Assembly: GCA_015680685.1 (NCBI GenBank)
Contig: MNCI01022655.1
Coordinates: forward strand, 850,052-914,051
Length of the DNA: 64,000 bases
Direction: 5' to 3'
From: Gnetum montanum
Taxonomy: Eukaryota; Streptophyta; Gnetopsida; Gnetales; Gnetaceae
The position numbers and the translations under genes are program-made. Under the pieces are notes generated by a model. It searched no databases and was not told the DNA's origin. It saw only the letters and a program-made list of their open reading frames with translations. Of this stretch, positions 11,981 through 24,514 are shown in pieces (position 1 is the first letter of the stretch; each line of letters begins with the position of its first letter).

Positions 11981-12415
11981 TGTTACTAAGCTAGATAGTT
12001 TTGAAAATAGAAAAAAGAAAATAAATTAGGAAAGCTAAATAGTTTTGCAAATGGGAAGAGCAAAAAAGCTAGCAAGCAATCGAAAAGAGGCTTTGTGTGT
12101 TGCAAGGCTCCCAAGGAGCCGTCGAGGTGACCGATCTATACCACATGATGCGTAAATGATCATAAAAGGCTATCACGTTTACGCTAGTGCACGATAGGGT
12201 ATAGAACACATGCAAGACTACTGTAAGATAGGCAAGTCAGTGGGCAACTGGAGGCTTTATGTCTCATAGGGCTCCTAAGGAACCGTCGAGGCAATTGATC
12301 TGCATCGCATGACACGTAAAGAACCATAGAAGGGTGTCACATTTATACTAATGTGTATCAGGGTGAAGAAGACTTATAGGACTACCATGAAACACAAAAA
12401 ATGCACCCAAAAGGT
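11981..12415 (-). repeat. RE2 leader with a duplicated block of about 164 bp period
   Basis: Two similar blocks start at 12106 and 12270. Each opens with GGCTCC(C/T)AAGGA(G/A)CCGTCGAGG and continues through a CATGA.GCGTAAA-type segment to about 12202 and 12363. The rest of this leader shows no ORF. A duplicated leader block is also present in RE5. Confidence 0.65.
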
Positions 12416-12431
12416 CCTCCTTCTAGCACCA
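12416..12431 (-). promoter_or_regulatory. RE2 primer-binding site
   Basis: The minus strand reads TGGTGCTAGAAGGAGG, ten bases from the LTR end at 12442. This is the best-preserved copy of the site shared by RE1, RE2, RE5, RE6 and RE7. I cannot match it confidently to a tRNA; its TGGTG start is only loosely like tRNA-Leu sites. Confidence 0.75.
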
Positions 12432-12441
12432 GAAAAAATTT

Positions 12442-13444
12442 TGTGACAAAAAATGTCGACGGCTGGAAAAACGCCAACGAGCTATCAGCCGTTGATAGTC
12501 TCGACCCCGTTTCCATGAGAGGGTCGTGCTGAATGGAATGGAAATAGGGCACCCTGAATGGTCTAGTCGATCAGATAGGGACTTATTCAATGTTAATATA
12601 ACCTTTTGCAACATGTAATTTGAAAAATGAGACTGATAGCGCGAAGTAATGCTTAAATGAAAAATAGATAGAAAATAGTGTAAAATGTAATAGTAAACAG
12701 GGGATAATGTAAAATGAAGTTAGAAAAATGCATCACTTCGGAGCTATGAATCCACTCTGTCGAGGTGGATACAATCGGTTGCATAGCACTGGGAAGTGCA
12801 GAGATCCCGAGGGTAACCAAGACGTGTAGAGAGAGGTGAATGTGTGCTTGAACGTGGACTCAGGCTTTAACCATGAAAAGTGCTACCAAGGTGGTAGGAA
12901 AGAGTAGAACAAAATGCCAACTGAGAATGCTAACTGTTTACAAGGTCAAACAGAAAGCTTACAATGCTCAAGGTTATAGTGCAAACCTTTTTCTTGTCAG
13001 CCAACTGGACTGTTAGTCGGCTAGATTGCCAAGGAAACTGACTAGGGACTAAAAAGCTACAAAGGAAGTCCCTTGGATTGAAAAGTTTCAAAAAAAGGAG
13101 GCCAGAGAGAGAGAACCGGGGAGAGAGTGTAAGTATCGCTCATTAGGGTATTTATAGGACCAAGGGCATGGGAAAGATGCGATTTGGACAACACGTGCCT
13201 TGGGCCTATGCTAACCTGTCTATGCTACACGTGCTTGTATGACCATTGGGTGAGCCTGTCATGCCGCAATTACGAGCCTGCCATGCCGTAATTGCGCTAT
13301 CAGAGCAATGGTGCAATTAGGTGAGGTGCATTAATGTCGCGTAACCACTTTCCATGTTTTGCTATGCTTTGTAGCGTATCATGTTTGGCATGGCGTAGCA
13401 TTTTGTTACGCTGTGCTATGCTACGTAGCGTAGCGTAGCGTAGC
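12442..13444 (-). repeat. RE2 5' LTR, truncated
   Basis: The inner LTR end on the plus strand is TGTGACAAAAAATG at 12442. A TATA-like TATAAATA lies on the minus strand at 13149-13156. A 22-bp direct repeat (GAGCCTG(T/C)CATGCCG..) occurs twice at 13252-13295, and GCGTAGC units are stacked at 13370-13444. The expected TGAAACACC start is missing because the LTR stops where RE3 begins. The inner part matches the reverse complement of the solo LTR end near 43540-43670. Confidence 0.7.
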
Positions 13445-14727
13445 TGCCAGTTCAAGGAGATCCATAATGACACACCTAGAATGGCAACTACTAGGTGGAA
13501 ACGACAAAGCACCAATGTAGAAAACATCTAGAGGAATGGTGATGAGTGGTAGAGAAAAGTTTAGGCCATAAAAGCATTCTTTAACTAAACCCTAATGCTT
13601 GCCTTTATAAATGGAATAGATATGAGTACTAACATGATTTGCATCTATGTAGGAATCAGTCAAGAGGTTTTGGTGCTAATAAGGCTTAGATTTAAATGTG
13701 TGATTGGGATCACTACTATTGGTTTAGCTTATGTTGGTATAGAGTAAAGAATCAATGGTATCCACCATTATTGGAGATTACAATGCAAAATACATTTTTA
13801 ATTTCAACTGATAGCACATAGGAATTCATCATGGAATATATGCCTTTGATTTTTCATCAATTTTTAACCAAGAGGAAGATCATTGCTCCATTGTATGCCA
13901 CCATGATAGGCTTATCCAATAAGGATGAATACATTTTGTTCATTAGGAATTGTAGCTACCATTAATTTGGATTTGTGATCATTTTCCTTTACTTAATTAA
14001 ATGATTTTTTTGCCCAAGTTATACCAGGATCTCTTTCCTATTGCAATAGCATTCTCTATTTCAATCTTGTAGTAACCTAGATTTCTAAATTTTATCTTTA
14101 CTTTTCACTATTATAAAGATAGTAGCATAGAAAATTCTAAAATGATGATTTTGAATCATCAAACTAAATTCAAAATCAACTAAAGAATTTGCTAATATGT
14201 TAACAATTTTTTTAGAAATTTATCAAAAAGATATAGCTATCATTCAATTATCCTTATAGAGTTTTGTTGGGTAGAGCATATTTCTATTCTCTGATCAGTG
14301 ACACCTTCATCTTGTATATGTCACAAAAGTTGTAAATATTTCCTGGCTAGTTGGTTGTAAGAAAAATTGATGAAAATTTTTGTAGTGAATTGGATTTGTC
14401 CACTTTAGTAAAGATAACTTTTTCTTTGAAGATGATTCAAATCATGAACTTGTATTTGTTACTTTGTACATTTCACCCTTATGAGAAAAAAATTAAACTT
14501 TGTAATGTCTTTGTGATGAATGTTGTGTCCTTTTTTCCAAAATCCTAAGTCCTCAATAGTAATTTGAACATTAGTAGAGAAGAGAAACTCATTATAAAAA
14601 TCACTCAATATGATTTTTTATAACCATGAATCAAAGGACTTTATTATCGAACTTACATCTCCTAAATCATTCAACTCCATGCCTAAAGCATTTTTCTATT
14701 CCATTAAATGGACAAAATGTGCCAACA
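13445..14727 (-). repeat. RE3 3' LTR
   Basis: It aligns along its length with 23251-24514. Examples are the shared GTGGTAGAGAAAAGT blocks (13548 and 23350) and the shared CAAAGGACTTTATTATC (14633 and 24418). The plus-strand ends are TGCCAGTTC and GTGCCAACA. Immediately above it, 14728-14760 carries A-rich/purine-rich minus-strand sequence suitable as a polypurine tract. Confidence 0.85.
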
Positions 14728-14942
14728 TGCTTACCCTTAATTTTTTTTAAAGTTACCAATATCAATTGAGAAAAAAAAATTTTATTAAACATTTACATGA
14801 AAAATTGGAAATATCTATTGAGGAAAAATTTCATTAAACTTAAGGTTTAATGAAATAAAAACCTCACCCCTAATAAAAACTTAAAGAACTGTACATTAAG
14901 ACTTTATACAAACTATTCAATTAATGGGAAGTGGATAGTTAA

Positions 14943-15345
14943 AATAAATTTCTTGGGAATCCTCTTGTCTTGAATCCTTTCATACACTCTTTTAGTTGTA
15001 ATTAATGCATTATCTTCATCCTTGCTTTCTTCAACTTTTCTTGTTTCCTTTGCATCCACCTCCTTTACATCTACCTCTTTTGCTAATTGTTGAGGCCTAT
15101 CCCAATTATATACTTTTGTATTTTGAGATACAAATGCCTCTTCATAAGAATCATCTTGGTTAGAATTTTCTTGATTTTCTACTTGACTATCACATTCATG
15201 AAATCTACCCTAAACATTAACTTCATAGAAGTCCACCAGTAAGAAATATGAACTCATCAGAAAGCCAAAGTAGGAATGGACTTTCACTTGATGTTCCATG
15301 AGCCCTTTCTTTGGAATAATCTCTTAGAACATGTTCTAGGTAGCA
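14943..15345 (-). pseudogene. RE3 3' ORF of unknown function
   Basis: Downstream of integrase, one minus-strand frame is open from about 15345 to 14943 except for a single stop near 15210. A hydrophobic beginning (with HSYFGFLMSSYFLLVDFY) is followed by a strongly charged Glu/Asp/Lys/Gln-rich stretch and an end with KRVYERIQDKRIPKKF. I do not recognise the family; it could be an extra ORF or the tail of the polyprotein. The 850 bp between it and integrase (15346-16196) are AT-rich and show nothing recognisable. Confidence 0.4.
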
Positions 15346-16196
15346 TTCCATTACATATGGGATAAATGGTGTTCTTATTACTCTCTCACCAAGAACCATC
15401 CTTTATCAAACCTACACTCTTTGCTAGCTCTCTTTACTCACACTTTAAATTTCAAAATGATGTAATCTTAAGAAATCCATGTCTCTTCTTATAGTAGTAA
15501 ATAAATTTGAAATTCCAACCAAATCTTGCTAACCAACCTTACCACCTTTGTCCATATTAATTGCTTTCTAATAATTATACATATGCCAATTTAAAGTTTA
15601 CCATTTGGTTGTTGGAATTGCTTCCCACTAAATGATTAATTAATCACCACTTCCAGTTTATTCATATCAAGTAATGATTACTTAGGATAATATAAATTTA
15701 ATAATTCAACTAATATTTTTAATTAAATATTTTTAAACTCATACTTAACATGAACATATGCTAGTTTTTATTTTATTTTATTTTAAAATAGTAAATAGAC
15801 TTACCTAACCATACAGATAGAACATACATGTCATGGTTAAAACATGATGTTAATCTAATACATGTTACTACCAAGTGCATATATAATAATTCCTATAGAA
15901 GAAATTTTATTATTTATTAGTATTCATATTCAACAACATTATAATTGCATACTTATGTATATTATTTTACTATGTACATTTATTAATTTGTATACAGATA
16001 TTTAAGCCATGGGTAGCTATCCAAAATAATGTTTATTATCTAAAACATTATATGGAAACTACAATTCCATATCATCTAATGTTGATAATTTATAAGTATC
16101 CTTGGATAATTATTTCATAATCTAAAATATACCTATCCATGTTGGTGTGAACTTATTTAGTTTCTTCATATTCCATAGCAAGACAAGGTTTCTTAT

Positions 16197-17207
16197 TTAG
16201 AAAGTTCTTTTCAAAGCCTTTTTATCAACCCATCTTTTGATTTGAGATGTACTTTTTAACAAATTATCATTTTCTCTATCTATCTTAGCTTCTCTCTTGA
16301 TAAGCAAGGTCATAAAACTTCTATCTTTATTAGTTTTCTCACTATACCTTTGTACAAAATCTAAAGCTAAACTTATAATCTTATTTGTAATTCTCGCTAG
16401 CAAATCATAGACTAAATTATAAGATGATGTTCCAATAGCCTTCTGAAACCTAATACGATATGTCCATAATGCAAATTGTAGATAGTCAATCCAATTTCCT
16501 AAATTTCCATTCATTGATTTCTTAATGTAGGAAATAAGCTTTTTATTTATAGATTTAGCTAAGCCATTTCCTTGAGGATAATAATTGGAAGAAGAAAATA
16601 TGAAAATGGAATTTTTTGATGTCCATGTTATGAATTCTTTAAATTGAAAAGCAGATCCATTATCAGATATTAATACTTTGAGTAGACCAAAATGACTTAA
16701 GATTTTATCTTCCAAAAACTTGATTAAATCTAAGGTAGAACTTCTTCGTAGAGCTTGTGCTTTAGATCATTTAATGAAGTAATCAGTATTTGAAATTTAT
16801 AACATCTTTGAATTTTCAAAGTAATATCCTAATACATACTAGGCCAATAATATTTTTATCGAAGTATATGTTGCATAGTTGATTTAGGGGATTCAAAAAA
16901 ATAAATTATAATGATCATGGAATCATTCTAAGATGGGACCAATTTGATCATTATGAACACATTCCAACCAAACCCCTCTAAAATCCTTTCTGTATAATAT
17001 ATCATCTCTAACCATAAATTTACATACTTTCTTGAAGAAAGCTCTTTTTTGACTTGCAGTTAAATTATTTGGGACTTTTCTTGTATTAAAGAACTTTAAA
17101 ATTTCATCATACCAATTTCTTTCATGAGTATCAAGTGCACATACTTCATTTTCTCTAGCCATTAACTTGGCTAATCCCATTTCCTTAACTGTTTTGCATA
17201 TTTCCAA
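16197..17207 (-). pseudogene. RE3 integrase
   Basis: The N-terminal part (17207-16923) has the Ty3/gypsy integrase lead-in, ending with DDILYRKDFRGVWLECVHND. The next 200 bp are damaged. The catalytic core from 16715 shows VLISDNGSAFQ, holding the second catalytic Asp. It then has YYPQGNGLAKSINKKL, where the catalytic Glu expected just after the NG motif reads Lys, and LWTYRIRFQKAIGTSSYNLVY. Integrase inserts the cDNA into chromosomes. The missing third DDE residue and the frameshifts make this copy dead. Confidence 0.85.
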
Positions 17208-17219
17208 TGAAAATATAAA

Positions 17220-18539
17220 ACCTTTGGGGTTTTATAAGCCACTTTCCTCTTTCCAATCCAATTTCATTTTATGCTAAAAATTGTTTGATTGCAGGTTTGA
17301 TTAGCATAATATAAACTAATGAACTTGTCAAATAATATTTAAAATGCTAAAGTGCTTTAATAACTATGAATGCTTGTTTTTCCAAGTCTAAATAACTTAG
17401 TTCAAAACCTTTCAACTAATACCCAAAAATTCCAATTGGTTCATCTTGACCTTCATTTTTCTGATTTAAGACAACAACAACAGAATCATTGGAAGCAAAA
17501 GCATATAACCAAAAATCTTCCTTTAATTTAGATTTTAGCAAATATGGAGTCTCTTGAATGACCTTGTTTTCTCTACTTGGACATCTTTCTTTAGCATATG
17601 TATTAAAGGTTTACTAATTTCGGTGAATCCAAGGATGAATTTCTTAACAAAATTTATCTTCACAAAGAAAGATCTAAGAGATTTTTTATTTGTAGGATGC
17701 TCGATATTTTGTACTACTTGGACTTGATAATTATCTATAGCAATTCCTTCTTAATAGATCACATGGCCTAGTAAACTCCTAGATTTAACTCCAAAGATAC
17801 ACTTCTTAGAGTTTAATGAAATCTCATACTAATGACATCCATCAAAAACTTATTGAATATGATCAATATGATCTTGCTTTCTTTTCGAGAATATGATAAT
17901 ATTATCCAAATAAACCATAACAAATTTACCGATTAAATCTTTAAAGGCTAAAACCATTACTCTTTGAAAAGTAGCTCCAATATTTGACTATCCAAATGAC
18001 ATTATTTGGTAAGAAAAAGTTCCTCATTTGGTGATAAATTTTATCTTATATTTATTATTTTTATCTACCATGATCTAATTATAGCCTGAAAAACCATCTA
18101 AGAAAGAATATACTTGATAACTTGATACTTTGATCAACATCTCATCAACTCTAGGAAGTGGATACTTATCTTTCTCCAAAGCTTCATTCAAATTCTTGAA
18201 GTCTACACAAAGCCTAACGTTACCATTTTTCTTTCTTACTAGAATAAGGTTAGCAAGCCATGTTGAATATCAAATTGAATATATGCTTCAATCTTGTAAT
18301 AACTTCTTGATCTTGGCTTCCATAGTTGGTTCAAATGATGGATTTAATTTCCCTTGATTTTTCTTAACAGTTTTACAACCTTCTATTAAAGGAATTTTAT
18401 GTGTCATCACATCTGGTCGAAAATATTTAAGATCATCATAAGACCAAGAAAAATTATCAAAATTAGTTTTTAAGAGTGATAATAAGTTTTTCTTAAAAAT
18501 TAAATTATTTTCCTTTTTGATATTTAACATTTTTGGCAT
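17220..18539 (-). pseudogene. RE3 reverse transcriptase and RNase H
   Basis: The minus strand gives a readable RT: KKLLQD.. (18300), NLILVRKKNGNVRLCVDFKN (18200s), LPRVDEML, and a YLDNIIIFSK active site (17910) where the YxDD motif has become YLDN. The connection and Ty3-type RNase H follow: YAFASNDSVVVVLNQ (17500), then LEKQAFIVIKAL. They would copy element RNA to cDNA and remove the RNA strand. More than ten stops and several frame shifts are present. Confidence 0.85.
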
Positions 18540-18829
18540 CTCATTAGAACCAAGATTTACTTCTTCAAAAGCTTGATCATTGGGATTTTGTATATCCTTT
18601 CGATAAATTTTTTTTTCGCAAACTCATGTTCATAATCAGTTATCCTTTGATTATGAAATTTGCCTTAGATTTTGATGTTGTCTCAGGTATGACTTGACCT
18701 CCAAATTCTTATTTGTTTGTTATGAACTTAAGTACTTGATCATCATCTTCAAGTACTTGCAACTGTTTTATGTTATTTGGTACTAACGGTTTATGTTCTT
18801 CTTTAATCATTACATGCCCATATCCTTCT

Positions 18830-19200
18830 ATCTTTCACATGTCTAATGTTGAAGTTTCTTTTGCTAAGTCATCTACTATATAATTACCTTCTCTACCTAT
18901 ATGTTCTACCTAGTGGTGCTAAAAATTTTCTAACATTTTGCAAACAAGTTGTTTATGAGGTTGTAAAAATGAACTTTTCACTATGAAATTACTTTTAACT
19001 TGTTCACAAACTAATCTTACATCTCCTTTTATAGTGATTACCTTGATTTATTTTTCCAAAACTGTTCTAATACAAATACACAAAGCTTCATATTTGCCCT
19101 TGTTATTAGTACAAGGGAGAGATAGATGAATTTCCTTTAGAATTTCTAGTGAATCATTTCTTACTATAACTATTTCAAAGTACAATTTCCATTTATTCTT
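18830..19200 (-). pseudogene. RE3 additional RNase H upstream of RT
   Basis: One minus-strand frame, with few stops, gives the signature of the archaeal/plant-type RNase H family. It runs KWKLYFE, TNNKGKYEALCICIR (with the catalytic Glu in YEAL), ITIKGDVRLVCEQV (catalytic Asp in GD), then H.GREGNYIVDDLAKE (last Asp in DDLA). It lies between protease and RT, whereas the dual RNase H of Tat elements is described downstream of RT next to integrase. It is a second RNase H in addition to the Ty3-type one near 17500. Confidence 0.7.
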
Positions 19201-19425
19201 ATCTTTGGATTCTTTTTTTTTTTTGGAACTATAAGTTTCTTGGAGTGTACAAATTTTGGTGTCAAAAGTCTTTTTTTTTTATTTTTGGAATTTTACCTTT
19301 TCCATTTGAAGTAATATTATCAATCATCAAAGGTTCACTATACACATATATTTGGTTTCGTTCTCCTTTTCAAGGTAGCCAAATGTGTGAATAATTTGAT
19401 ATATGTAACCTTAGAAATTCTTACT

Positions 19426-19704
19426 CTAACTTCTACTTAATAAGAGACTATGTGAGTTTGGTGTATCTGCCACTTGAATAGTTACTCTACCTTTGACACG
19501 GGGTTCAAAAGTGATTTCTAATAGAACATTTGGTAATTGATCCACAATCTCCACTCTACTCTTGTTGACATAAAAAAAATTTTTATTTGAGTTTTCAAGA
19601 ATCAAACCAAGTTTCTTACACATAGACAATGACATTATAGTAAATGTGGCTCTAGAATCAACCAAACAATTATGTAGATATTTATCCTTTAACTTCATTG
19701 TCAA
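19426..19704 (-). pseudogene. RE3 aspartic protease
   Basis: This 92-codon open stretch carries a retropepsin active-site segment, CLVDSRATFTIM, where the expected DSGA reads DSRA, so the catalytic Gly is lost. It continues with a beta-rich body (VEIVDQLPNVLLEITFEPRV). The Gag-derived charged domain lies before it and RNase H after it. It would mature the polyprotein. Confidence 0.7.
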
Positions 19705-19719
19705 AAGAAAAGAAAAAAC

Positions 19720-21130
19720 TTATTTATCAGGAATACAATCATAACTAGCCTTTGATTTTTCATCATTATTAGACACATAACTTAACTCTAATTCTCTAAC
19801 CCTCCTTTTGCCTTTAATAAACTCTAAATCCTTTCTTTGTTGCTCTCCACTTTGTAGTAATTGATATATGCTAATATTGGCCCTGACATGTTTAAGATCT
19901 GTAATCAAATCATATTCTTCATCTTCAATAAAGCTTGGTGTCTTTATCCATTTAATGAAAGATTGATTTGGAGTAGTTTTTTCTACTCGATTCTCTTTAT
20001 TCTTATTTTTCTCTCTTCTACTTGGCTCAAAAGCCTTTCTCTTAGTAGATGGATTAGCAATGACATTTGGAGGTCTAGATGTAGTTAGTATTTATTTTGA
20101 TCTCATATTAGATCCATTTTCCTCATTCTTATTATACTCCTCATCTGAGGATATATCTTCTTCAGAACATGATAGAGAAGAAGTATCACTAGACCTAGAA
20201 TTAGAAGATTTTCTTGCATAATGAACATTAGATAGCTCATTATCAAATTCAATATCAAGGAATTTGGACATAACAAGATCACTATCATCCTCATCTTCTA
20301 CTAACTTAGTGTCTTGGTATTTATGTTTTCTATTTTTATTTTCCTCCTTGATATTAACTCTTGCCAAGGCTTTTTCTAGTTTCACTATTTTGTTGGACAT
20401 ATCTCAAATTAATTGTCCCTTTCCAAATTTTCTTCTTTTAGGTTCTTGATTTGTCTTAATATGATATGGACCTTGTAAAGCTTTAAATTGAGCAAAATCT
20501 TGCATAGGAATCATACCTTTTTCTTTTGTCTTTTGAGTTATAACAATCTCTTTATGATTCAAGTTCTACTATTTTTTATAATTGTATAGCTTCACTAAAG
20601 TAGTCATTTAGTATAGTTAATTTTGGACTTCTTCTTAACCAAATTGAAATGTTGGGGTTGACAACCTTAAGATAAGTTTCTATAAGCATTTCATTTGATG
20701 GTCTATTTTGTCTTTGAAAGAGCCCACAAATTCATTGAAATTTGATGTTAAAATCTCTCATTGATTCTTTACCTCCTTGTTTAGCTTGTATTAGCCCACA
20801 ATATAGTTTTTGTTGATCTAATTGATCACCAAACTAGGCTAAGAAAAGACTTCTCATATCATCCCAACTTGTGATGTTGTTGCTTGGCAAGTTTAAATAC
20901 CAAATCTAAGCCATATCCTTTAGAATTGCTACAAGTAATATACAGGCTTGATCTTGGTGTTTACCATTTCATGAGTTAAAGCTAACTCAAACATGTGAAT
21001 ATACTCTTTAGCTAAGTAAGCTTTTCTAGGAATAAAAGGCTTAGCCAAATATTTATAAACTACCTTAGGAATATCATTGTAGTTTTGATATCCTAATGAT
21101 GTGACTCTTTGTCAAGGATTTTCCATCTTA
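19720..21130 (-). pseudogene. RE3 gag
   Basis: On the minus strand, from about 21115, a decayed Gag frame includes IPKVVYKYLAKPFIPRKAYL and EYIHMFELALTHEMVN, then regions with stops. A charged C-terminal segment open at 20400-20092 has Lys-rich, Asp/Glu-rich and Ser-rich blocks (SRSSDTSSLSCSEEDISSDE). A further short open stretch lies at 19908-19720. No clear zinc knuckle is seen. It would form the particle. Confidence 0.6.
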
Positions 21131-23250
21131 TTCCTTTGGATTGTTGAACTCCTATACTTCTTAGATATTCTCTTATAAACTAACAAACTAGATAGGAGTG
21201 ATCTTCTCAACCTTCTAGTCTTTTATCCACTACTTGTGCTAAACACAAAAACCTTCTTTTGTTCTTCTATTGACAAATAATCAACAACTTCCTTTGAATC
21301 TTTGAAACCCTCTAAACTATAAATCTTGTTGGTTATGAACTGAAAATAGAATCTAATTTCTTAACCCTTTATAGTAACAAATAATTGTTGGTATGCTAGG
21401 ACTATCAGACTTATGAACTTAGAGAACAAATTTTCTTACCCTTCAACTGTTGGTGACTATTTGGGATGCAATCATCAATGAGTACCTTGAACAAGGTTTA
21501 GGTGCTCACTGGACTCTGGAAACACCAAGGCCTAGATGCCTTCAAATATACTCAGTATTTAAACATGAGTATGCATTTGTTGTTGTGAATGTTGGAATTG
21601 ATGGATTTTATATAAAACTGTAATCAGCTATCATGAAAGAAATTTGGCCAACTTTGTAAAATACTATAAGTTGTTGGAGATTCCTATTTGTTCAATCACT
21701 TAGTCTATATGGTCCTTATAATACCTACTTGTAACAAATAAAATTTTGTTAAATCCATTTCAGCACAACTTTGCCAATCTACTCTTAATTTCCCCTAGAG
21801 ATAGAAAGTTTCATAATAAAACTAGAAATAGAGTAAGATTTAATGGAAAGAGAAAGAAAAGAAAGCAGATTTTTGTAAAAATATCAACTATCTAAGCAAG
21901 GTAAATTGATACAAGGAAACACTTCATAATAAAGTTATCTCTAATTCAATATCTATGAATTGTTCAAATTTTGTAGGCTTAAACAAGTAATTTCTTAAAG
22001 GCAATCCTACTACACTATCAAAAATTACTATGTAAACCACCACATACAAGTCTCTATGTTGGCTAGATAATAGTTTTCAATGATTGCATAGGATAGAGAT
22101 TTCAAATATTTGACAATTTTTTATTGAAATACCAAGGGAATATACTTTAAAAATCAAAAAGCTATTTTACTCCTATCAAAATACCAAATATTTTTTGAAT
22201 CCTCTAGACTATTGAATTTCTCATCTGGCTTGTCTATAGAAGAGGCTCTCTTACAATAATCCTAATAGCAACCTTAAATAATGCATAGTAATAAACTTCT
22301 CTATTAAATTGCTTTTTAGGCTTCCCAACATGAGCTCTTCTATGGAAAATCTTAATAAGAGTCTAATATCACACAACAAAGAACTATAAAAGTAATCTAA
22401 AAAATCCCAAATTAAATGCCAAGCATGATAAAACCTAAACCACTAACTAATCAGCTAAAAAAAATAGGAAATAATGAACTCATAGGATTAAAACAAAGCA
22501 ACTAAAATGATTTCTTTGGCAAGTTATCTTACAAGCAATCTTCAAATTTCTTCTTTCCAAAAATCTTTTTATTTTTCATTTCTATCTTTGAAGCCTTTTT
22601 ATAGTGGCTTTGGGTAGTTATAATAATCATCTAAGGTTAAAGGTGAGTAAAAAATATCTAGAAGTTTTAATTTTAACCATCTCAGGAGTTACAACTTCCA
22701 TGGGAAGTTAAGATTATTTTAAGCCACATTTGGAAAGTGTCTCCTTGGTAATGGAAAAAATCAAAATTAGCTAAAAATATCTTGGAGTATTGGTTGTAAC
22801 TATCATGAAGTTACAACTCCCATGGGGAGTTTTAATTCTCATAGAAAATAAACTAATATTTAGCAAATATTCATAAATCTTCCATTTTTCCTAAATCATA
22901 ATATGGATATCTTTTAAAAATGTTACTTTAATGTTAAATTAACCTCCTTTATAATATGTCAAAATGTTTCAATTAATGATGAGATTAAGTGATTTTGTCT
23001 TAATAACTCATCCATGCAATGGCCAGTCCTCATGGTAATAAGATTGACTTTAAAGCCTAGTGAAACATTTGTTTTAATAAAATTATGCCAAGTCCCATAG
23101 TTTTAAAGGTGTAAACATCATTATGATAACTGGTAGCTTCTTTACACCAACCATGGAGGTGGCATTTATGTAGAGTTGAGGTGGTGCTTAGCTTCTTTCA
23201 CAATCAATTTTTCCAAATTCACTATAACATGCTTAGGCTTGCACCTCCTA
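21131..23250 (-). other. RE3 leader, AT-rich, no gene seen
   Basis: This lies between the 5' LTR and gag. It is AT-rich with only short frames. Just inside the LTR the minus strand reads TAGGAGGTGCAAGCC, the place for a primer-binding site, but it does not match a tRNA end I know. A threefold restatement of 'gagttacaact(c/t)cc(c)atggg' occurs near 22690 and 22815. Confidence 0.5.
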
Positions 23251-24514
23251 TAGTAGTTCAAGGAGACCCTCAATGGCACACCTATAATGGAAACTATCAG
23301 GTGGAAATGACAAAGCACCACTATAGAAAACATCTAGAAGAATGGTGATAAGTGGTAGAGAAAAGTGTAGGCTATACAAGCATTCTTTAAGTAAATCCTA
23401 ATCCTTGCCTTTGTAAATAGGTTAGATATGAGTACTAACATGATTTGCATCTACGTAGGAATTGGTTAAGAGGTTTCAGTGCTAAGAAATCTCAAATTTG
23501 GCCTACACTGGTATAGAGTAAAGAATCAATGGTATCCACCATTTTTGGAGATTACAATGTAAAATTCATTTTTAATTTCCACTGATAGCACACAGGAATT
23601 CATCATGGAATATATGCCTTTGGTATTTCATCATTTTTTTGACTAGGAGGAAGATCATTGCTGCATTGCATGCCATCATGATAGGCTTAGCCAAGAAGGC
23701 TAAATACATTTTGTTCATTAGGAATCATAGCTACCATCAATTTGGATTTGTTGTCATTTTCCTTTACTTAAATAAATGATTTTGTTTCCCAAGTCATACA
23801 TGGATCCCTTTCCTATTGCAATAGCATTCTTTCTTTCAATCTTGTAGCAACCTAAATTTTTGAATTTTATCTTTACTTTTCATTATTATAAAGAGAGTAG
23901 CATAGAAAATTATAAAATGATGATTTTTATTCATCAAAATAGATTCAAAATCAACTGAATAATTTGCTAATAGTTTTAAAAAAATTTCAAAAATTTATCA
24001 ACAAGAGATAACTATCATCTAATTTTACTTATAGAGTCCTATTGGGTAGAGCATATATTTATTCTTTGATTAGTAATTCCTTCATCTTGCATATGTCACA
24101 AAATTTGTAAATATTTTCTTGAAGATACAATTTCCTAGGTAGTTGGTTGCAAGAAAAATGGATAACATGCAGTGAATTGGATTTGTCCACTTTAGTAAAG
24201 ATAAATTTACCTTTGAAGATGATTCAAATGATGAACTAGTATTTGTTACTTTGTATATTTCACCCTTATGAGCAAAAGAATTAAATTTTGTAGTGTCTTT
24301 GTGATGAATGTTTTGTTCTTTTTCCCAAAATGTTGAGTCCTCAACAGTAATTTTAACATTGGTAGAGAAGAACAACTCATTATAAAAATCACTCAATATG
24401 GTTTTTATACCCATGAATCAAAGGACTTTATTATCAAACTTACACCTCCTAAACCATTCGACACCATGTCTAAAGAATTTTTTTGCTTCATTAAATGGCC
24501 AAAATGTGTGAACA
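23251..24514 (-). repeat. RE3 5' LTR
   Basis: It aligns with 13445-14727 from TAGTAGTTCAAGG to GTGTGAACA. The terminal TG has become TA on the plus strand. The open frame 24082-24414 within it is not protein-like. Confidence 0.85.

Larger units (their letters stand above)
8740..13444 (-). mobile_element. RE2: gag-protease LTR retrotransposon, truncated at both ends
   Basis: The minus-strand order is a truncated 5' LTR (13444-12442), primer-binding site, leader with a duplicated block, gag from 11980, then protease cut at 8740 by RE1. The rest of the protease and the 3' half would lie beyond RE1, outside the window. The outer part of the LTR is lost where RE3 begins. It is the closest relative of RE1 and RE6 in the window. 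Confidence 0.8.
13445..24514 (-). mobile_element. RE3: pol-bearing Ty3/gypsy retrotransposon
   Basis: Two homologous LTRs in the same orientation (13445-14727 and 23251-24514) bracket an interior that reads on the minus strand as leader, gag, protease, RNase H, reverse transcriptase, RNase H, integrase and a 3' ORF. The RT-before-integrase order and motifs are Ty3/gypsy. No target duplication is found: the left flank is RE2 LTR and the right flank is RE4 interior, so the element has probably been through recombination or its flank was deleted. All coding parts are broken. Confidence 0.9.
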
